Source of the DNA: Echinometra lucunter
Taxonomy: Eukaryota; Echinodermata; Echinoidea; Camarodonta; Echinometridae
NCBI GenBank assembly: GCA_029962745.1
Contig: CM057151.1
Span: forward strand, 1,925,298-1,989,297
DNA length: 64,000 nt
Direction of reading: 5' to 3'
In this document: in pieces, positions 11,001 through 26,000 of the stretch
Position numbering within the stretch: position 1 is the stretch's first letter
Layout: every line of letters begins with the position of its first letter
Notes under the pieces: model-generated
The model's database searches: none
Seen by the model: the letters and a program-made list of their open reading frames with translations, nothing else
Told to the model about the DNA's origin: nothing
Made by a program: the position numbers and the translations under genes

Positions 11001-14000
11001 CCCATCCAAACTGAATAGAGATGTTCACCCCCACTGGGGTATGGAGTAAAGATGATATTTAGCGGGGTAGGACAGTACCCCTCCCCTATCTTGCTCCAAT
11101 CATTTCATTAGCATTGCTCACTTACCACTTGAGTACTGCAGATGATACCATGTTAGGCAAGGCAGGACCTACCTATCACCATTTCCCCTTTCTCCAGACT
11201 CATTTCCTTTCTTGTTGACATTACACAGAGAATAATGGAGTACTGAGTGTCTATGATGCAATGCTTGACACAAAATGATTACCCCTATGTATCCTCATGA
11301 AGATTGCAAACATACTACTGATTTACTGAGTAAAGACGATGCTATGCCAGGCAAGATGGGTCTATTGTTAGCCTCTCCTTCTCGAACCCATTCCCAATTA
11401 TACTCCTAGAAAGAACAATGGCTGGAATACTGAGTATAAAGGATACATTGATAGGCAAAGAATTATCAAAATATTCTGTTTTAGCATTACAGAAAGAACA
11501 CTAGTGTACTGAGTATACATGATACGAAGCTAAGCAACTTTGGATTTATTTTCTCATTGGCCACAGCTGAAATCCGAATGAGTTCTTAGTCATAACATAC
11601 ATGTAAGACGTCAGGCATGTGTGTCAGTATATCATAGGTGAAAACCTTGTGGTAAAATCCTCCATATTGGATTTTCATGCTCATGCATAAACCATCTGCA
11701 GCTTGTTGAGATGGTTTGGTGTTCATGATAGCAGTAGAACTATGCGATTTAAAACACTTTCATTAATATATGACATCTGTCTATAAACGAAGCTTTATTT
11801 CTCTCTGTCTCTTAATATTTTATGTATAAAACATACACAGAGTACATGTTAAAGATGCTTTTTTCCTACCTTCATGTAAAAAGTGAATATCTCATTCCAG
11901 CACAACAACCAATATTTCTGTTATTTATTAAAGTATTGAAAAGGAAATGAGATGTGGTTCCTATGACGTACAACATATTCAACTTGATTGCACATTTGAA
12001 AGATACAGTGATAATACATTTCACTGTAAATGGATTACCCCTTTTGTGGTTTTCATCACACAACAAATAATGATATGAAAATAAAAATGTGACAAAGATT
12101 GAGAGTATGGGTGTGCCAGTCACCACTGGAAGTAAAGCAAATAAAACCCCTGACATTTCTAACCTATTGTGTGCACTGAAACCAGCATGGAGTAAAGAGC
12201 TTTCCACCCTACTAATAGATGCAAGTATTAAAAAATATTGGGTGTGCTAATTGATTTGGCAATTAGTGAGTCACACTGGAGGATGATTTATGATTCATGG
12301 TAGGAAAACGGTACAAAGAAGGCGGTCATGCAGCTAAGCTTTTTCATGAATTATTCATCGTATACTGACCCAAAGTGGACAGTGGTGATGAAATGTCCAT
12401 CTTTTGTACTACAGATATTCTTCTTTTATTGCTAATTAGATGTTTGTGACTCATTATGTATCACTTGAATGTAAGGTCATAAACCTGATAAGATTGATGT
12501 TTCAAATATTGCCAAGAGACTCCTTGACCACAAACCATGAATGATAAATGAACATTTCTCTTCAATTTTAGCCGCTGACAAACAAAAGCTAATAACTGAA
12601 CCTACAAGCACACCAAGCAGTGTGGCAGATATACATGTATAATGTACACAGTGTCAATGACATTTTGCAGGCCTGGTTTATAGTCTTAGAAAAAAAAATT
12701 TGCTATTTCATAGCTAGCAAGTTCATGAAATACATGTAATAGTGTCATGAATTTAGATATATTTTGGGGCTTTATAATTTGTAATTAGGATATATGGCTT
12801 CTTAATTACTGACACAGTGATTAAATATTACTTGTGTTATTTTCATCACTAATCCATAGGCTCATCCAAGTATTGCAGGATGTAGTTTTTTGTGTGAGGT
12901 GTTTGTATTAATGTTTTTTGCCCAAACTGGTCAAAATGATAAAGGAAAGTGAAAAGCTACTCATGTTACATCAAAATATGCTTAAAGGGAAAGTCCACCC
13001 CAGAAGTTTCACTGTTTCAATAAAAGGGGATGAATTGGAACAGCATTTTAAAAAAAGAAATGAGCAAAATCAGGCAAAGAATAAGAAAATTACACTCATT
13101 TACATTTTCTAGTAAATTACTCTTGGCTCTGCAAATTGGCAACACTGATGACATCAGATACGAGCAGCTCTCCATTCACTTTGTACATGAAATTTCACAT
13201 TTTCTCAATTTTTTTTGGAAGTTACACATTTTCTCACCCCATAGTCAAAGTATGTTATGTAAAAAGCAATTCTTCTGAACAAGAATTTCCTTCTCTTCCC
13301 CTGCATCAGTGTAAGCATGCATGCACATTTTTAATGCTTTAACATAATATAAATTTTACCACTGAGATATAACATGAGAGTACTTTGTGTGTGGAGATTG
13401 CCTTCTCTTCGGTCTTTGTAAAGTTATTTATAAATAAATTCTACTCTTACAGAAACTAGACATGGTATTGACCTTGGATTGGCAAAATAAATGAATGAAA
13501 GTAGAAAGCAATTTTGTTAATTGTATGACCTTGACTGAAAATGCATTTAAGTTTTCCTCCAAAGAAATTAGTTGATATCGACGTTCATTCATCATCACAT
13601 TTCACACTCATGATACAGACAGTTGTTCATGAAATTAATTTTCAGGGAAGGTCATATATGTTTTATAATGAAACTTATTCATTAGATTAATTTATCAGCA
13701 TCAAATTACTTTAGCTATTCATGTGTGAAATGGAAAAGGGTATAGCAATATTATGTTTCTCATTCGCTAAGGTCAAAACGGAAGTTCAGTCTTTTTATAA
13801 GATCTGTATGATGATATATATATATATATATATCATCATATATAGACATAATTCAAAGAATGAAATATAGGAAAATAATAAAGATTGGCTGTTAAGAAGA
13901 GAATGATCATATATATATGCTAAAATTTCATTGTGGATATGTGGTTATAGAGAAATTTTCTTTCACTTATAACTTTGCCATATTCATAGTCATCAAGATT

Positions 14001-17000
14001 GATACATCAGCAACAGATGATTTTTACAGATCATGAATGGAAGTAAAAGGGGATAGTTATAACATGTCCCTCATTGATCTAGTGAAAGTGCAGTATTTTT
14101 TTATGTTGATTTGTTTAATGAAAGGAAATATGGACATGATTTAATACGTTAGTTGTAAGAAAGTTGTAAGAAAAAGTAAAAGCTTGGCTAAAAGTGTTAA
14201 GGAAAGAGTTAATTACACATAATAACAGTTTATAATGCTTTTTATGGTTGTAGAGAAATTGGTGCTGTTTTGAATTTTTTATATTACATTTAAAAGAGCT
14301 CTTAATTTAGAAATTTTATTTTAAAAAAAAACAGTTTTCACATATATTGATTTTGCTCAGTGTTATACGTCATGTTTATTTTAGTGTAGGTACCCATAAC
14401 ACTTGTGATTTATTTTTGCATCTTGTTATCTTTAGTTATTATATATACCAACATTTTGTTAATAGCTTGATCATGATGTACTGAGTAGTTAGGCCTCATC
14501 ATACTATGACTTTTTTCTTGTTATTTTCCAATAGGTAAGTCAAATCAGTGAATCACAATAGCAGACATGTGCCTTTGTCCTATCAATCTTGCATAGTTTG
14601 TGGAGCTTTGAAAGCATACGTTATAATGGTAGAGGGGATGTTTGTTGGTTGTTAATTAAGCACTATTGATCATACCCCATTGCATCTATGGCTCTTCTGG
14701 GCATGTACAAATTAATTGTCAAGCTGGAGATGTAGCTAATACATGCAGTACTCATCAGTAGATCCCTGAATACATGCTGATCACTGAATACATGCTGATA
14801 ACTGATGCTGATCACTGAATACATGCTGATCACTGAAAACTATCTGTCAAACCAGAAGGGTATTGATTCTGTATTAAAGGATATGAATTATGCTCTTCAG
14901 ACTATTAGCTGATATTTTTTGTCAGGAAAATGATTTGTTTCTACATGATTAAATGTCATGCTAATGAACAAGCATTATCAGATCCTTGAATATCTAGAGT
15001 ATGTCTGTGTGTCTCAGTTTTACACTTATTTCTCTGCCAGACTTTACTGTCATACCAACATGATGATTTAGGTTTGCCTTGTGATTGGTCAGGGTATGTC
15101 CATTCTCAAAGAGCAAACATCAACCCCCCCCCCCCCCCTTATTGAAGCTATAAATTTGCTGTACATGTATTGCATACGTGCTATAGGCTTACATGTATAT
15201 GGCAAAAAATCAGCTGTGATGATTCATTTTATACACAGTAAACAGCTGACTTTTTGCCAAGAAATATCTCATGTGTCCTTCATGTATCTTCTATGTGTAG
15301 TAGATCTATGAGAAGACTTTATTTCAAATATAGATTAAAGATGTTTACATTAATGAGCTGCAGTCCAGAGATTAAAAGTAAAGTATGATATATTCACATC
15401 TAGAGAAGAAAAATCTCCCAAGAAATTCTGTCTTTTCAGGATTTTTTTTGGTGTGTATGTGGAGTAATTCACATTTTGAGTGCTCTGACTTTGCCTCACT
15501 AATCATTGTTTGTGAGTCAGATGCAGTTCAAATACATGTACTATGTATGAGATGTATGGACTCACATCCAGCCATTGTCAAGTGTATTATTATATTCATG
15601 TGATCAACTTTTACTTCCATTTTGACAGGACGTGCATTTTGGAAAGTGTCATTTTTTACTTTTAAGTTTACATTAAGATTTCCTGAAATCATAAATATTG
15701 ATGCAAAGGAATTGATTATTTCTTGTAAAGGTAATCATCAAGCCAACACCCAACAGTCCAAAGACTCCTGAGTGGCATACCATGTCGCCAGCCAAACAAG
15801 TGCCTAATCCTATCAAAATCAGACTCGCCATTCGCATGGATAAACCTCAGAACATGAAACATTGTGGGTAAGTAAGCTCATCACCATCTGAAATCCGTCA
15901 TCCCCACAGGATTTATACAGGGACACTGACTTCATTTGGTTAATAAATTCTTTAACAGATTCCATGATACATTCTGTAGTGACGACTGCTTTATATGTAA
16001 TACCCTACAGTAACTGCATTCTTTGCACTGTCTCTGGACCAAACACTAACCCTAAACCTAAACCATACCCTAAAAGCTCGTTCAGATGATTTTTTTTTTT
16101 TTTAATATGTTACAAAAAGTGAACAATAGCTTCACCAGACATTGATGGAATTGTTAAATGTGCTGAGCAGCAGACTCTCACCGAGTGCCTCGGTGGGCTA
16201 ATCAAGTATTTCACTGCTTCTCAAAATAAGTAATTGACTAATTGACATGCCAGAGTAAACCATGTAAGAAAACAGCCATGTCAGTTTTATGTGTATTAAG
16301 TGAATAGCAGGAGGGCATAAGTGATGCTACAAAGCATTCATTCACTCATTCTGTGTTGTAAAATATTAAAATATGTAGTATGTACAGTACACTTAACCCT
16401 ATCTGTGTTTTTAAAGTGGCTACATAAGTGTTCAAGTTCAAGTTATTTTATTCACCATTTTCAGTCATAAACATATATAATCAATACAGTGCATAACAGA
16501 AGAAATAAGCATAATGATAGTAGTAGTAACAATGATGTCTTTTCATCAATCTAAGTATAGTTCAATAATGAAATATATAATAATGAGAATGCCCATATTT
16601 GATTGAAAGCATAATAAAAATGAGAAAATGGTTGGACATGTTAACAAAGCTTGTAAAACACATGCCCAATAACTTCAAGGTAGTCAAGATTTGATCATTT
16701 GATAATAATAAATCAATTTGATATGATAAAGTGAATAAGCTTTAAACTGCAATCCTAACCCTAACCTTAACATTAATCCTCTTTTTAAAAACAAAATAAA
16801 GTCTGGAGCAGTTGTTGAATTCAAACTACATGTAGCTGTATTTTCATTGTAAAAACTCAGAACTAATTTGATTTCTATTTAGACAGTATTGTTTAGGGTG
16901 GATCATTAACAAGTTTGAAAGATGACCATGCATTGTCAGTATACTATTTTCAATGAAATTCTTGTTGATATTTCTCCTCATTCCTTTATATCTTTATAAA

Positions 17001-20000
17001 GCTATCTTAATAAGGAAACCTGACATGATCTCCTTTGGTGATATGTATCCCAACTTAGTATGGGTTGATGTTACTTAGTGATGAAATTTAAAATATTTTA
17101 GCTAGCAATGTTTCATTTCTGTTTTTCAGATGGATGTATTGTCTTGGTAAGACAGTATGGAAGAAATGGAAAAAGAGATTCTTTGTACTTGTTCAAGTAA
17201 GTTATCTTTTCCTATGATATCAGTTACTCTGGCTTTGTCTCGTTAGTGATATTATTGACTTCATTGTTTTCTCTGCCCACCAAAGATGGTACTAGAGGCA
17301 TTGTGATTTTATATTTTTTACAACCTTGGTTTAATTTTTTTGTGGATGTCTATATATAAGAACACTAAATTCTTACTTGATGATAGTTATTTCATTAACA
17401 GTGAGTTCACTGACAGATTATGGTGAAATAGAAAGATGTTAGGCCGTTGATTATCATTGATTAATTTAGATCATTCTGAACCTTTATCCAATGTTCTCCA
17501 AGTTCTGCCTGAGAATGATTTAAGTCATTTAAAATTCATTTTTGTATATTTTCTAAGTGTTTTGCCACGCATATAACACAAAGTTTGCATAGACGAAGAA
17601 CTTGTATATAAAGGAGGAGTTTGAACATGATCATTTTTCACTTATTCTGTCTTTTTCAAACTTCTTGTTTGCTTGTTTACTACTCAGGTGAGTCAATACA
17701 CATTTGCCATGTGCAGCTACAGAGAGAAGAAAGCCGATCCTCATGAAATGATGCAACTAGACGGTTTTACAGTCGACTATACGGATGCGCTCACAGGTAG
17801 AAGTCATGCTCCAGTATTGGGAATCAAAGCATTGGCTATTTATCTACATGGTGTGTCTGTAGATGTTCAAAACAAACATTGATCATATTATATTTCCATA
17901 TCTAAATTCATTCCTTACATTCTTTTCTTTATTTTGGGACCCCATTCATTTTATCATTTTGATATCCTTCTACAGGCACAATGCTTCTAGATGGTATCCA
18001 ACCATTATTATTATTTTTTTATGTGAATGCATATTGTGTTGTGTTTTCTTTTTCTGATGTTTAGTTCATTGAATTAAAACTTGTTTAAGAGTTGGGAACT
18101 AAACAAGTCTCAACTCTATATTTAGTTTCAGCCATATTTAATTTTTTTATTGCATGTATTTACTTACCTTTCATTATGTTTTGTTTCTTTTTTTCTTTTT
18201 TTTTTTTGCTTCTTTCCTTTTTAAAAGTTTTATTTATATATTTGCAAAATAATATAATGATAATAGATATGATGGTTTGATAAGTACTGATTATGTAGTT
18301 TTCTAGCCACAAATGATCTGCTGATGCTTACAACATTGTCTGTACAACAGTTTACTCAACTGAAAACTCAAATGCACTTAAGAAATTGCTTAGTTCTAAG
18401 CATCTCAAAATGACTCTATATTCACTTTCTATGTTGTTTAGTGGAAAAACTTAAAAGAATTTGTCACTTAAGTATTATGTACCTTTAAGTAATTTTTATA
18501 TTGTTGTCATTTTTGTCTGGTCTCATTTCTGCCTTATTTTCATATGTGCTTGTTAGATTAATATTATAACCATTTATGCATACTTTCATCTACTTTTGTT
18601 CCTAATATCAGAATTAGAATGTCAAGGGGGTCGTTTCTTCTTCAGCGCAGTGAAGGAGGGTGATAGCATTGTGTTTGCATGCGATGAGGAGGTAGACAGA
18701 CAGTTTTGGGTTCAGGCAATATACAGAGCTACTGGTCAATCCCACAAACCAGTGCCACCAACACAACTAGCTGGTGGAAAAGGATCCAATGCTATCATAT
18801 CAAGACAACAAGGAGGTACATCTCATCTCCTTTTTAAGTTTATTTTATTTCATCTGCTGAGAGGTAGAAAGACTTTGACTCTTATACTGTTACACAAATT
18901 TGGTGCACTTCTGGCTCATGGTAGATGATTTATTAATTCATCAAAAGCCAGTAAAAGAGTATGCAATAATACAAATGATATTTTATATTCCATAAGACAT
19001 CAGCAACAAAAAAATTATGGGATAAAAAGGAAGCAAACTATGTAATTGATGGAGGGAGAAATAATGAGTAATGGGGTATTCTTCTTTTTCACATGCCTTC
19101 GCCAGAATCTAATGTTGATGACCATCTTATCACTTGTGTAATTAATAGATACACTGAACAAAATATTGAGATAATCATCCAAGATAATTATATTGCCATA
19201 TGGTAAATAAGGTAGAATTGTTGAATTATGAATAGTAACAATGAGCATTAGGGTAAAACAAGTTTGTGTTTACTCATTACTCTAATTATGACTTATGATG
19301 TATCTTGTTTAGATGCTGACCGAGCCAGAAAGCATGGTATGGATGAGTTTATACACAGTGACCCTTGCAAGTTTGAACACTCATCTCTCTTTGAGACTCT
19401 ACAAGAGCTTACACTAGATCACAGGCTTAATGACTCCTACTCATGTCTTGTAAGTTCTACTTCAAGTTCTAGTTCATGTTCCAGCTCTGTATTTCATTTC
19501 TCAGTTCTAACACTAGTACTCTTTGCTTTGGTTGATATCCCATTGTAGTTCAGGCAAATATATACTGGTATATTGATATTTGTTGTTGTGATGGATAAAA
19601 TTTATGTGGAGCAAGTATGAAATTACACATTTCACAGAAAACTTTATAGTGATTGTCGTAATAGAGACTGAATGGGGTAACTTGATAAAGAAAAAGAACA
19701 CAGGGTTGAATTTAAGTTTTTGGCAATGACATTTTGTTGAATCCTGCTATCAAAAGAATTTCTGGCAAAAACAACATGAGAAAAATTGCTTGTATTCCAC
19801 GATGCACTTATATAAAGTACATTTCACACTTACAGGCATTTCCATACTTTCTCCTTGATATCATGCATGGAATGAATTAACACCTTAGAAAATGAAATTT
19901 GGCTGATGGATATTTGTGTTTAATAGACAATAATGTGTACAATATCTTGCAGACCTATCATTTACATTGCTTTGTTTCTATAGGGTTGGTTCAGTCCTGG

Positions 20001-23000
20001 TCAGATCTTTGTCTTGGATGAATACTGTGCAAGGTATGGTGTCCGAGGATGTCACAGACATCTCTGCTATCTGAACAACCTCCTAGACAGAGCAGAGAAG
20101 AACACCAAGATTGATCCTACTCTCATCCATTACAGCTTTGCTTTCTGTGCATCTCATGTCCATGGGAACAGGTGAGAAAGGATTAACCACTCTTCCTAGC
20201 TAGGGATAAGAACTGATCACCACTCTATGTAGTTTAGCTGTTTGCCTTATGTAGAGGCATAATGCCAGTCATTTCAGTCATGTATTGATACGGTCTTTCA
20301 TTATTTTTGGTTGGGGAGAGGGGAGGCTCTCGAAGGACAGAGATATAACATGATGAGCCATTCTACATACACTAGCATTTTAACTTTTTCATTATGATTT
20401 CTCAAAAAGCGCAGCATTTTGTTCATGTTACCTTCAGGCAACTAAAGATGAGCATGTTTAGTATCTCTATTTTGTTTATTAGGGAGACGGATTATATTTA
20501 ATTGGAGAAGTCTTTTTTTTCAGTCTTTTTTGTCATTATAATCATCTCACAAATGGATCTTTTTATGTTTAGTCGAAAAACTTGCTCATCACAGAGTATT
20601 TCAGAATGTGTTGTATACATATTTTGATAAAATTGCTCTTTTCCTTTCTGATTCTTCTATTCATACCTTCTTGACATGTCTTTTCTTATTTCTCATGGTC
20701 TTAATGAATTCCTTTAGACCGGATGGGATAGGAACAGTGACGATTGATGAGAGAGATAAGTTTGAAGAGATCAAGGAGAGACTAAGGATTCTCCTTGAAC
20801 ACCAAATCACAGAGTTCAGGTTTGTTTCAAGATTTCCTATGCATTCTTATTTGCCAGTTACAGGATCATTTAAATGTCTGTATTCATACTGGTTAGACAG
20901 GTATGGTCACATACCCCATATGTTTGTATCGTAATGAAGAAGTTGTGAAGTTTAATAGTATTGAGTTTTAAATCTGGCTTATGGCATGTTAGCTTCAGCC
21001 GTAGAATTGTGTTGTCAGGAAGTGCACTAGAATATCTTATTCTGTATATGTTTTACAGATATTTGTCCTGGAAACTAATTTCCTACTAAATTAATCCTCT
21101 ATGTAATGCATGGTAGCTTGTCACAGCTTGCCAGTTTTAAGCAATTTAAAATCATTCTTTTGTAGAAATATGCTTTTCATATTCTAATGGTTATATACAT
21201 ATTCTTCCAAGGAAGATATTGTTGATTCATTTCTATTAGTGAAGTAGAATTGAAAAGTATTAATGATCGACTTGGATGTAGTCATTGAACCTTATAGAAA
21301 CATTTACAGACCTTCATCATTTCATACTATCTTCAGGAGTTGTCTGTGTATTAATTGATATATAATTTGCCTATGCAGATACTGTTTTCCATTTGGAAGA
21401 CCAGAGGGAGCACTGAAAGCCACACTTTCACTTCTTGAGAGGGTGAGTGTATGACATCACTCATGTCTTAAAAACCAGGCATTATTAAGTGCTGGCAGAA
21501 TTTACTGTACAATTATCATTATATGTTATTTGATAGTTGTTCGATATATATTTCTCAGGAAGTGTCGTAAAAGCGTTTACTGCATTTTTACCAATATTCT
21601 AACAAACGCTGAAATGGGTGTTTCATTGTGTTATTATGAACAGTATTGTGGATATTGAAACAGGAGATTTCCACCACTGTAGTTATGATTACCATAGATC
21701 ATTAAAGAGACAATTTGAATTAGTTGTTTACTTTATTTTCCATTATTAAATTTGTTTCCCCCCCCCCCCCCCCAAAAAAAAAAAACAAAAAAAAAAAAAA
21801 TCATTTTCTATGTAAGCAGTTTACTTCATGAATTCCCAATCATACACTCTACAAGGTAGAATTTTAAATTTTGGTATTTAGGCAATAATTCAGAGGTCAG
21901 ACATGAAATTAAATATTCTCGGAATAGGGTGTATATTATGCAAAAGATAACCATAAGGTGTCTGTTGGGTTAGTTTAGTAAGCTAGTTAGATTCATTAAT
22001 ATTATTGTTTGTATGATCTGTAGGTGTTAATGAAGGACATAGTAACACCTGTACCACAGGAGGAAGTCCGTGCTACAATCAAGAACTGTCTGGAGGCTGC
22101 AGCTCTTGTCAATTATGAGAGAGTGTCTGCAAACACCAAGATTGAAGGTGAGCAAGCTTTGGTAAACACTTCTAAGAATTAAGAAAATAAGGAGTACGCA
22201 GAAGGAAGGCAGGCTAGTTATTTTGTTAGTTGATGAACATAGAAATATAGATATGGCTATTTTTATACTATTTTGCAAGGTGACATTCATTGAAGTTCCA
22301 TTTACATAAATGAGATCTTCATATATTATGTATGTCATCAAAGGAATCTGGAAATGGGAAAAAGGAGGCTTTTATAAGTAGATGTAACCTCTTTCCTGTA
22401 TTTAAGGGCTTCATGTCTGTATGCTGGGGGGGGGGGGGGTAATTTATTTATCACTTTGCATGTTTTATATACATAAAGAAGGGGGAAATATAATTCTAGT
22501 TTGTCAATGTCTTGGTAATGCATACCCTATACAGTGATATGAGATAATCTATGTGATAATGAAATGCATCACATTTTATTAGCTTGGAATGGAGATTGAT
22601 TTATCTGGTATGAAATTTCATAATATTTGCCTGCATCTGGTATGTATGTAAATGTTAAATAATTTAGTATCGGTCTACTGTGTATACATATAATTCATAC
22701 TCATTCAAGTATACTCACACATGTATTCATCACAATTTTCCCTCAGAAGGAATTTTCCAGTCATTTCATATTAATTGTTTCATTTTTTTTTTAAAGCCAG
22801 GCTTCCCTCATTACATGAATTTGGAATCCATCAGTTTGTAACACTGTCATTCTTCTATGAAAAGAAATGTCATTTTACCCTCCCACTCCTTTAGACTTCA
22901 ATTCCCATAACTTCAACTGCTTTATTAACATTAACTGTACTCAGGGTTAATTTTGCAAAACTGTAGTTATGAAGTTCTATGGATTAATTCTTGACACCCA

Positions 23001-26000
23001 CAACCACACCCACACTCAAATGCTGATTATAGCTGTGGGGTCAAAGCTTAAAATGCAAGAAAATTAAATGATAAGAATCATGTTTGAGATAGTAATAAGA
23101 ACTGCAAATAATTTGATATAAATCTCCCCTGGTTCTGCTGTATTTGGATTAGAGAGGTAGCATTATATTACATGATATATTGGCCATATGGTATGAAGAC
23201 TGTCAAGATGATGTATCTGTATATATAGACATATAATAAATTTACTAGAAGAAAAGCAACACATGCGGATATCATTACACAAATGGCATTAGGCCCTGCC
23301 TCTTTCAGATCATTTGAAGGGGCTGATAAGCCCCCGTTTATCGCCATGATATCGATAACACTGTTGCATTATTCATTTCTATTGCGTGTATCAATTTTAT
23401 TGTGACACTTTGATTTAACATGCATTTGTTGCGCATTTATTGAACATTTATTGCGCATGTGGTAAGCTGATTGGCGTAATGTTTCAAAACGTGTACAAAC
23501 GCACGCTACTCGTTGGAAGCATCTTACAAAATGAATTATTCAGTTTTGATCATGAATATTGAAGGGTGCTTAGGTCAGCCTTCTAATGGATCAGGACAAA
23601 ATGGCAGAGCTTTAGGGGCCTATGCATCTGTGTGTGTCACTGTCATCAGATTGGTGAAAAAGTATGTTTCTCCTAGTCTGTTGATATGGTCTATAACCAA
23701 AACAAGAATTTTGTTCTTGTAGACTTTAATGTTACTCACAGGTGTCTCAAAATATACAAAAGGAAAAAAATTCAAGTTTATTCTTTAGCCCTTTCAATTT
23801 AGCTTACCCTGTACATTACCTTTAGCTTTGAAAGGCCAGAAATCTACAGATGAGGTAGCATGTGACTTTTCTTTCATTGTTAACTCTTTTTCTCTCATCC
23901 ATCATCATCTCACAGCAGATGGTCAGGAGAGACCGGTCAAAGGTGAACGTTGTCCAGCCCAATAAATAGATAGTGGTCAATTGTATTTGTCTTTCCTTGT
24001 GTTGTTATCAGTGTACTTGTCCTAAAATGACCAATTTCCATTTTACTCCCAACTCCTAATCATTGACAACCAATCACTGCATTTCTCCAAATATGAGTAC
24101 CCGCATATTATGGTCATTATCTTGAACTTTTGTGCATTATGCTTGATGTTATTAACCTTTTGAGGGATGTTATTAATATGTGTATTTTAACAGTGCAGAC
24201 ACAACCATTTAAAAAAAAAAATTTATTAATGATTAACTTTTGGCATATTCAGGTTATGTTGCTAGAGCTAAAACCAGTATTTGTTTAAATTGAATGATAA
24301 ATGACCCCTTGAATTATTAGGAAATGTGTATATAGTTGCCATAATGATAGCAAATGCATTTAAAACCCTCTGTTTTAATTTGCCATCTAATGTTTTATGT
24401 TTTGTTTGGATGGGATGTGTTGATGCCACAGTTGATATGTAATTGATTCATAAATAGCTTTTTTATTTTCACTGCACAAGTGCTGCTACTTCCTCTGACA
24501 TTTGACTATTTGTGTTGTCTTTGCACATTCAATTGAAATTCCTTGAAATGTCCTTTTCTAGGCTTTTTAAAAATTTTTTAGTTAATTTCATTTGCTAGAA
24601 GCATTTGTAAAATAGAAATCTATTTTAAGTCATGGGTGAGCTTTAGTGCATCTTCAACAGCAAATGTTGTTATGCTTGTTTTATTTGTGGCTGTTCGTGA
24701 TTTTTTTTTAATCATTTAAATGATATTGTAAGCACTATCTCAATATCATTGAAATAAAAAACCTATTGTTAAAAAACACTTTATGCAGATGAAATATATC
24801 AAGAAATACTCTACAAATTATTATTCAAGGAATTCTTTTAACAGTATTTTTTTAACTAATCAATTTTGCTCAATATAGTCAATGCTTTGCTTTGATTTCA
24901 CTGGTAGCCTATGTCATCAACAAATTAACCTCTCAAGATTCCTCCTTTTTAGATTCTTTTGTTTAATTTTGTGTAGCTGTGAGATTGTACTCAATCATGC
25001 ATGTATCCATTTCTGTTTCATGGAGTATTAACACAATCTATTCGTAATCTGAAAGTAATGTACCTTCAACATCTTCAGTAAAATCTTGCAAGGGATTTAG
25101 TGCCCATTGCACACAGAGGGTTGAAAGCTAAAATGAGAATCTTTGAATGCACTTGATATGTAGAAATTGTAAGTGAAATTATTTCAGTACTGGTAATGGG
25201 GGGGGGGGGTGTTTGAAGAGGTGGTATACATGTACCTTTTCAGTATAGTCCTTGATATAAGTGATATGAGACTAATCCCTCACTCACTCATATAATGATT
25301 TCATTGACAGAGATACTGAGCAATGAAGACCTCTCACCAGAAAGAAGACTGGAAGAAGTCATACATCTTGCTGAACTCTGTATTGATGTATTACAGCAGA
25401 ATGAAGAACATCATGCAGAGGTATGATTACCAGTCTCCCATCCCTAAAGTCCATTAGTAGTGGGTGATAAACTAATTGGAGATAAATTATTGAAATAGAA
25501 GAGTCATATAATCCATTTTATATCCTCTTTGTTATTGCTTGTTATATTGTCATTGCTAATTTTAATCTTACTTTTAGACATAATTAGTAGTTTGGAGAGC
25601 ATTGATATAAACTTTTTGACATTTAGTCATATTTTGTCATCAGTTTGATTCTTTCTCAGTCTAAGAATTATATTGTCATAATGTCATAATATTTACGGTA
25701 TTTTATAAATATCTTGAACCTTGATTATAACATAATGCCAGATATACACTGTATGATTACAAATCCTGTGATGTATCACAAGAAGAATACTGAATTTGAG
25801 AATAAACATTCAAGATTCAAGGCCATTCATTTTCAAATCATTCAGTTAAATGATTAAATAATGTAAGATGTGCTTGATAACTCAAATTTAGTTCAGGATT
25901 TAGATCATAGAATATTAAAGCAGTAGGTTTGAATTCCAGTAAATTAATCTTTTGTTACAAGACTTTAAGATTTCATATAGAGAAAATATGTCAGATATTA

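Larger units (their letters stand above)
11546..15730. other. CAPS intron 3, remainder
   Basis: Beyond the exon-derived repeats it holds the foldback relative at 12982, a (TA)n palindrome at about 13812-13845, the 19-bp repeat at 14762 and a C-run at 15125. Nothing else recognised. Confidence 0.7.
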
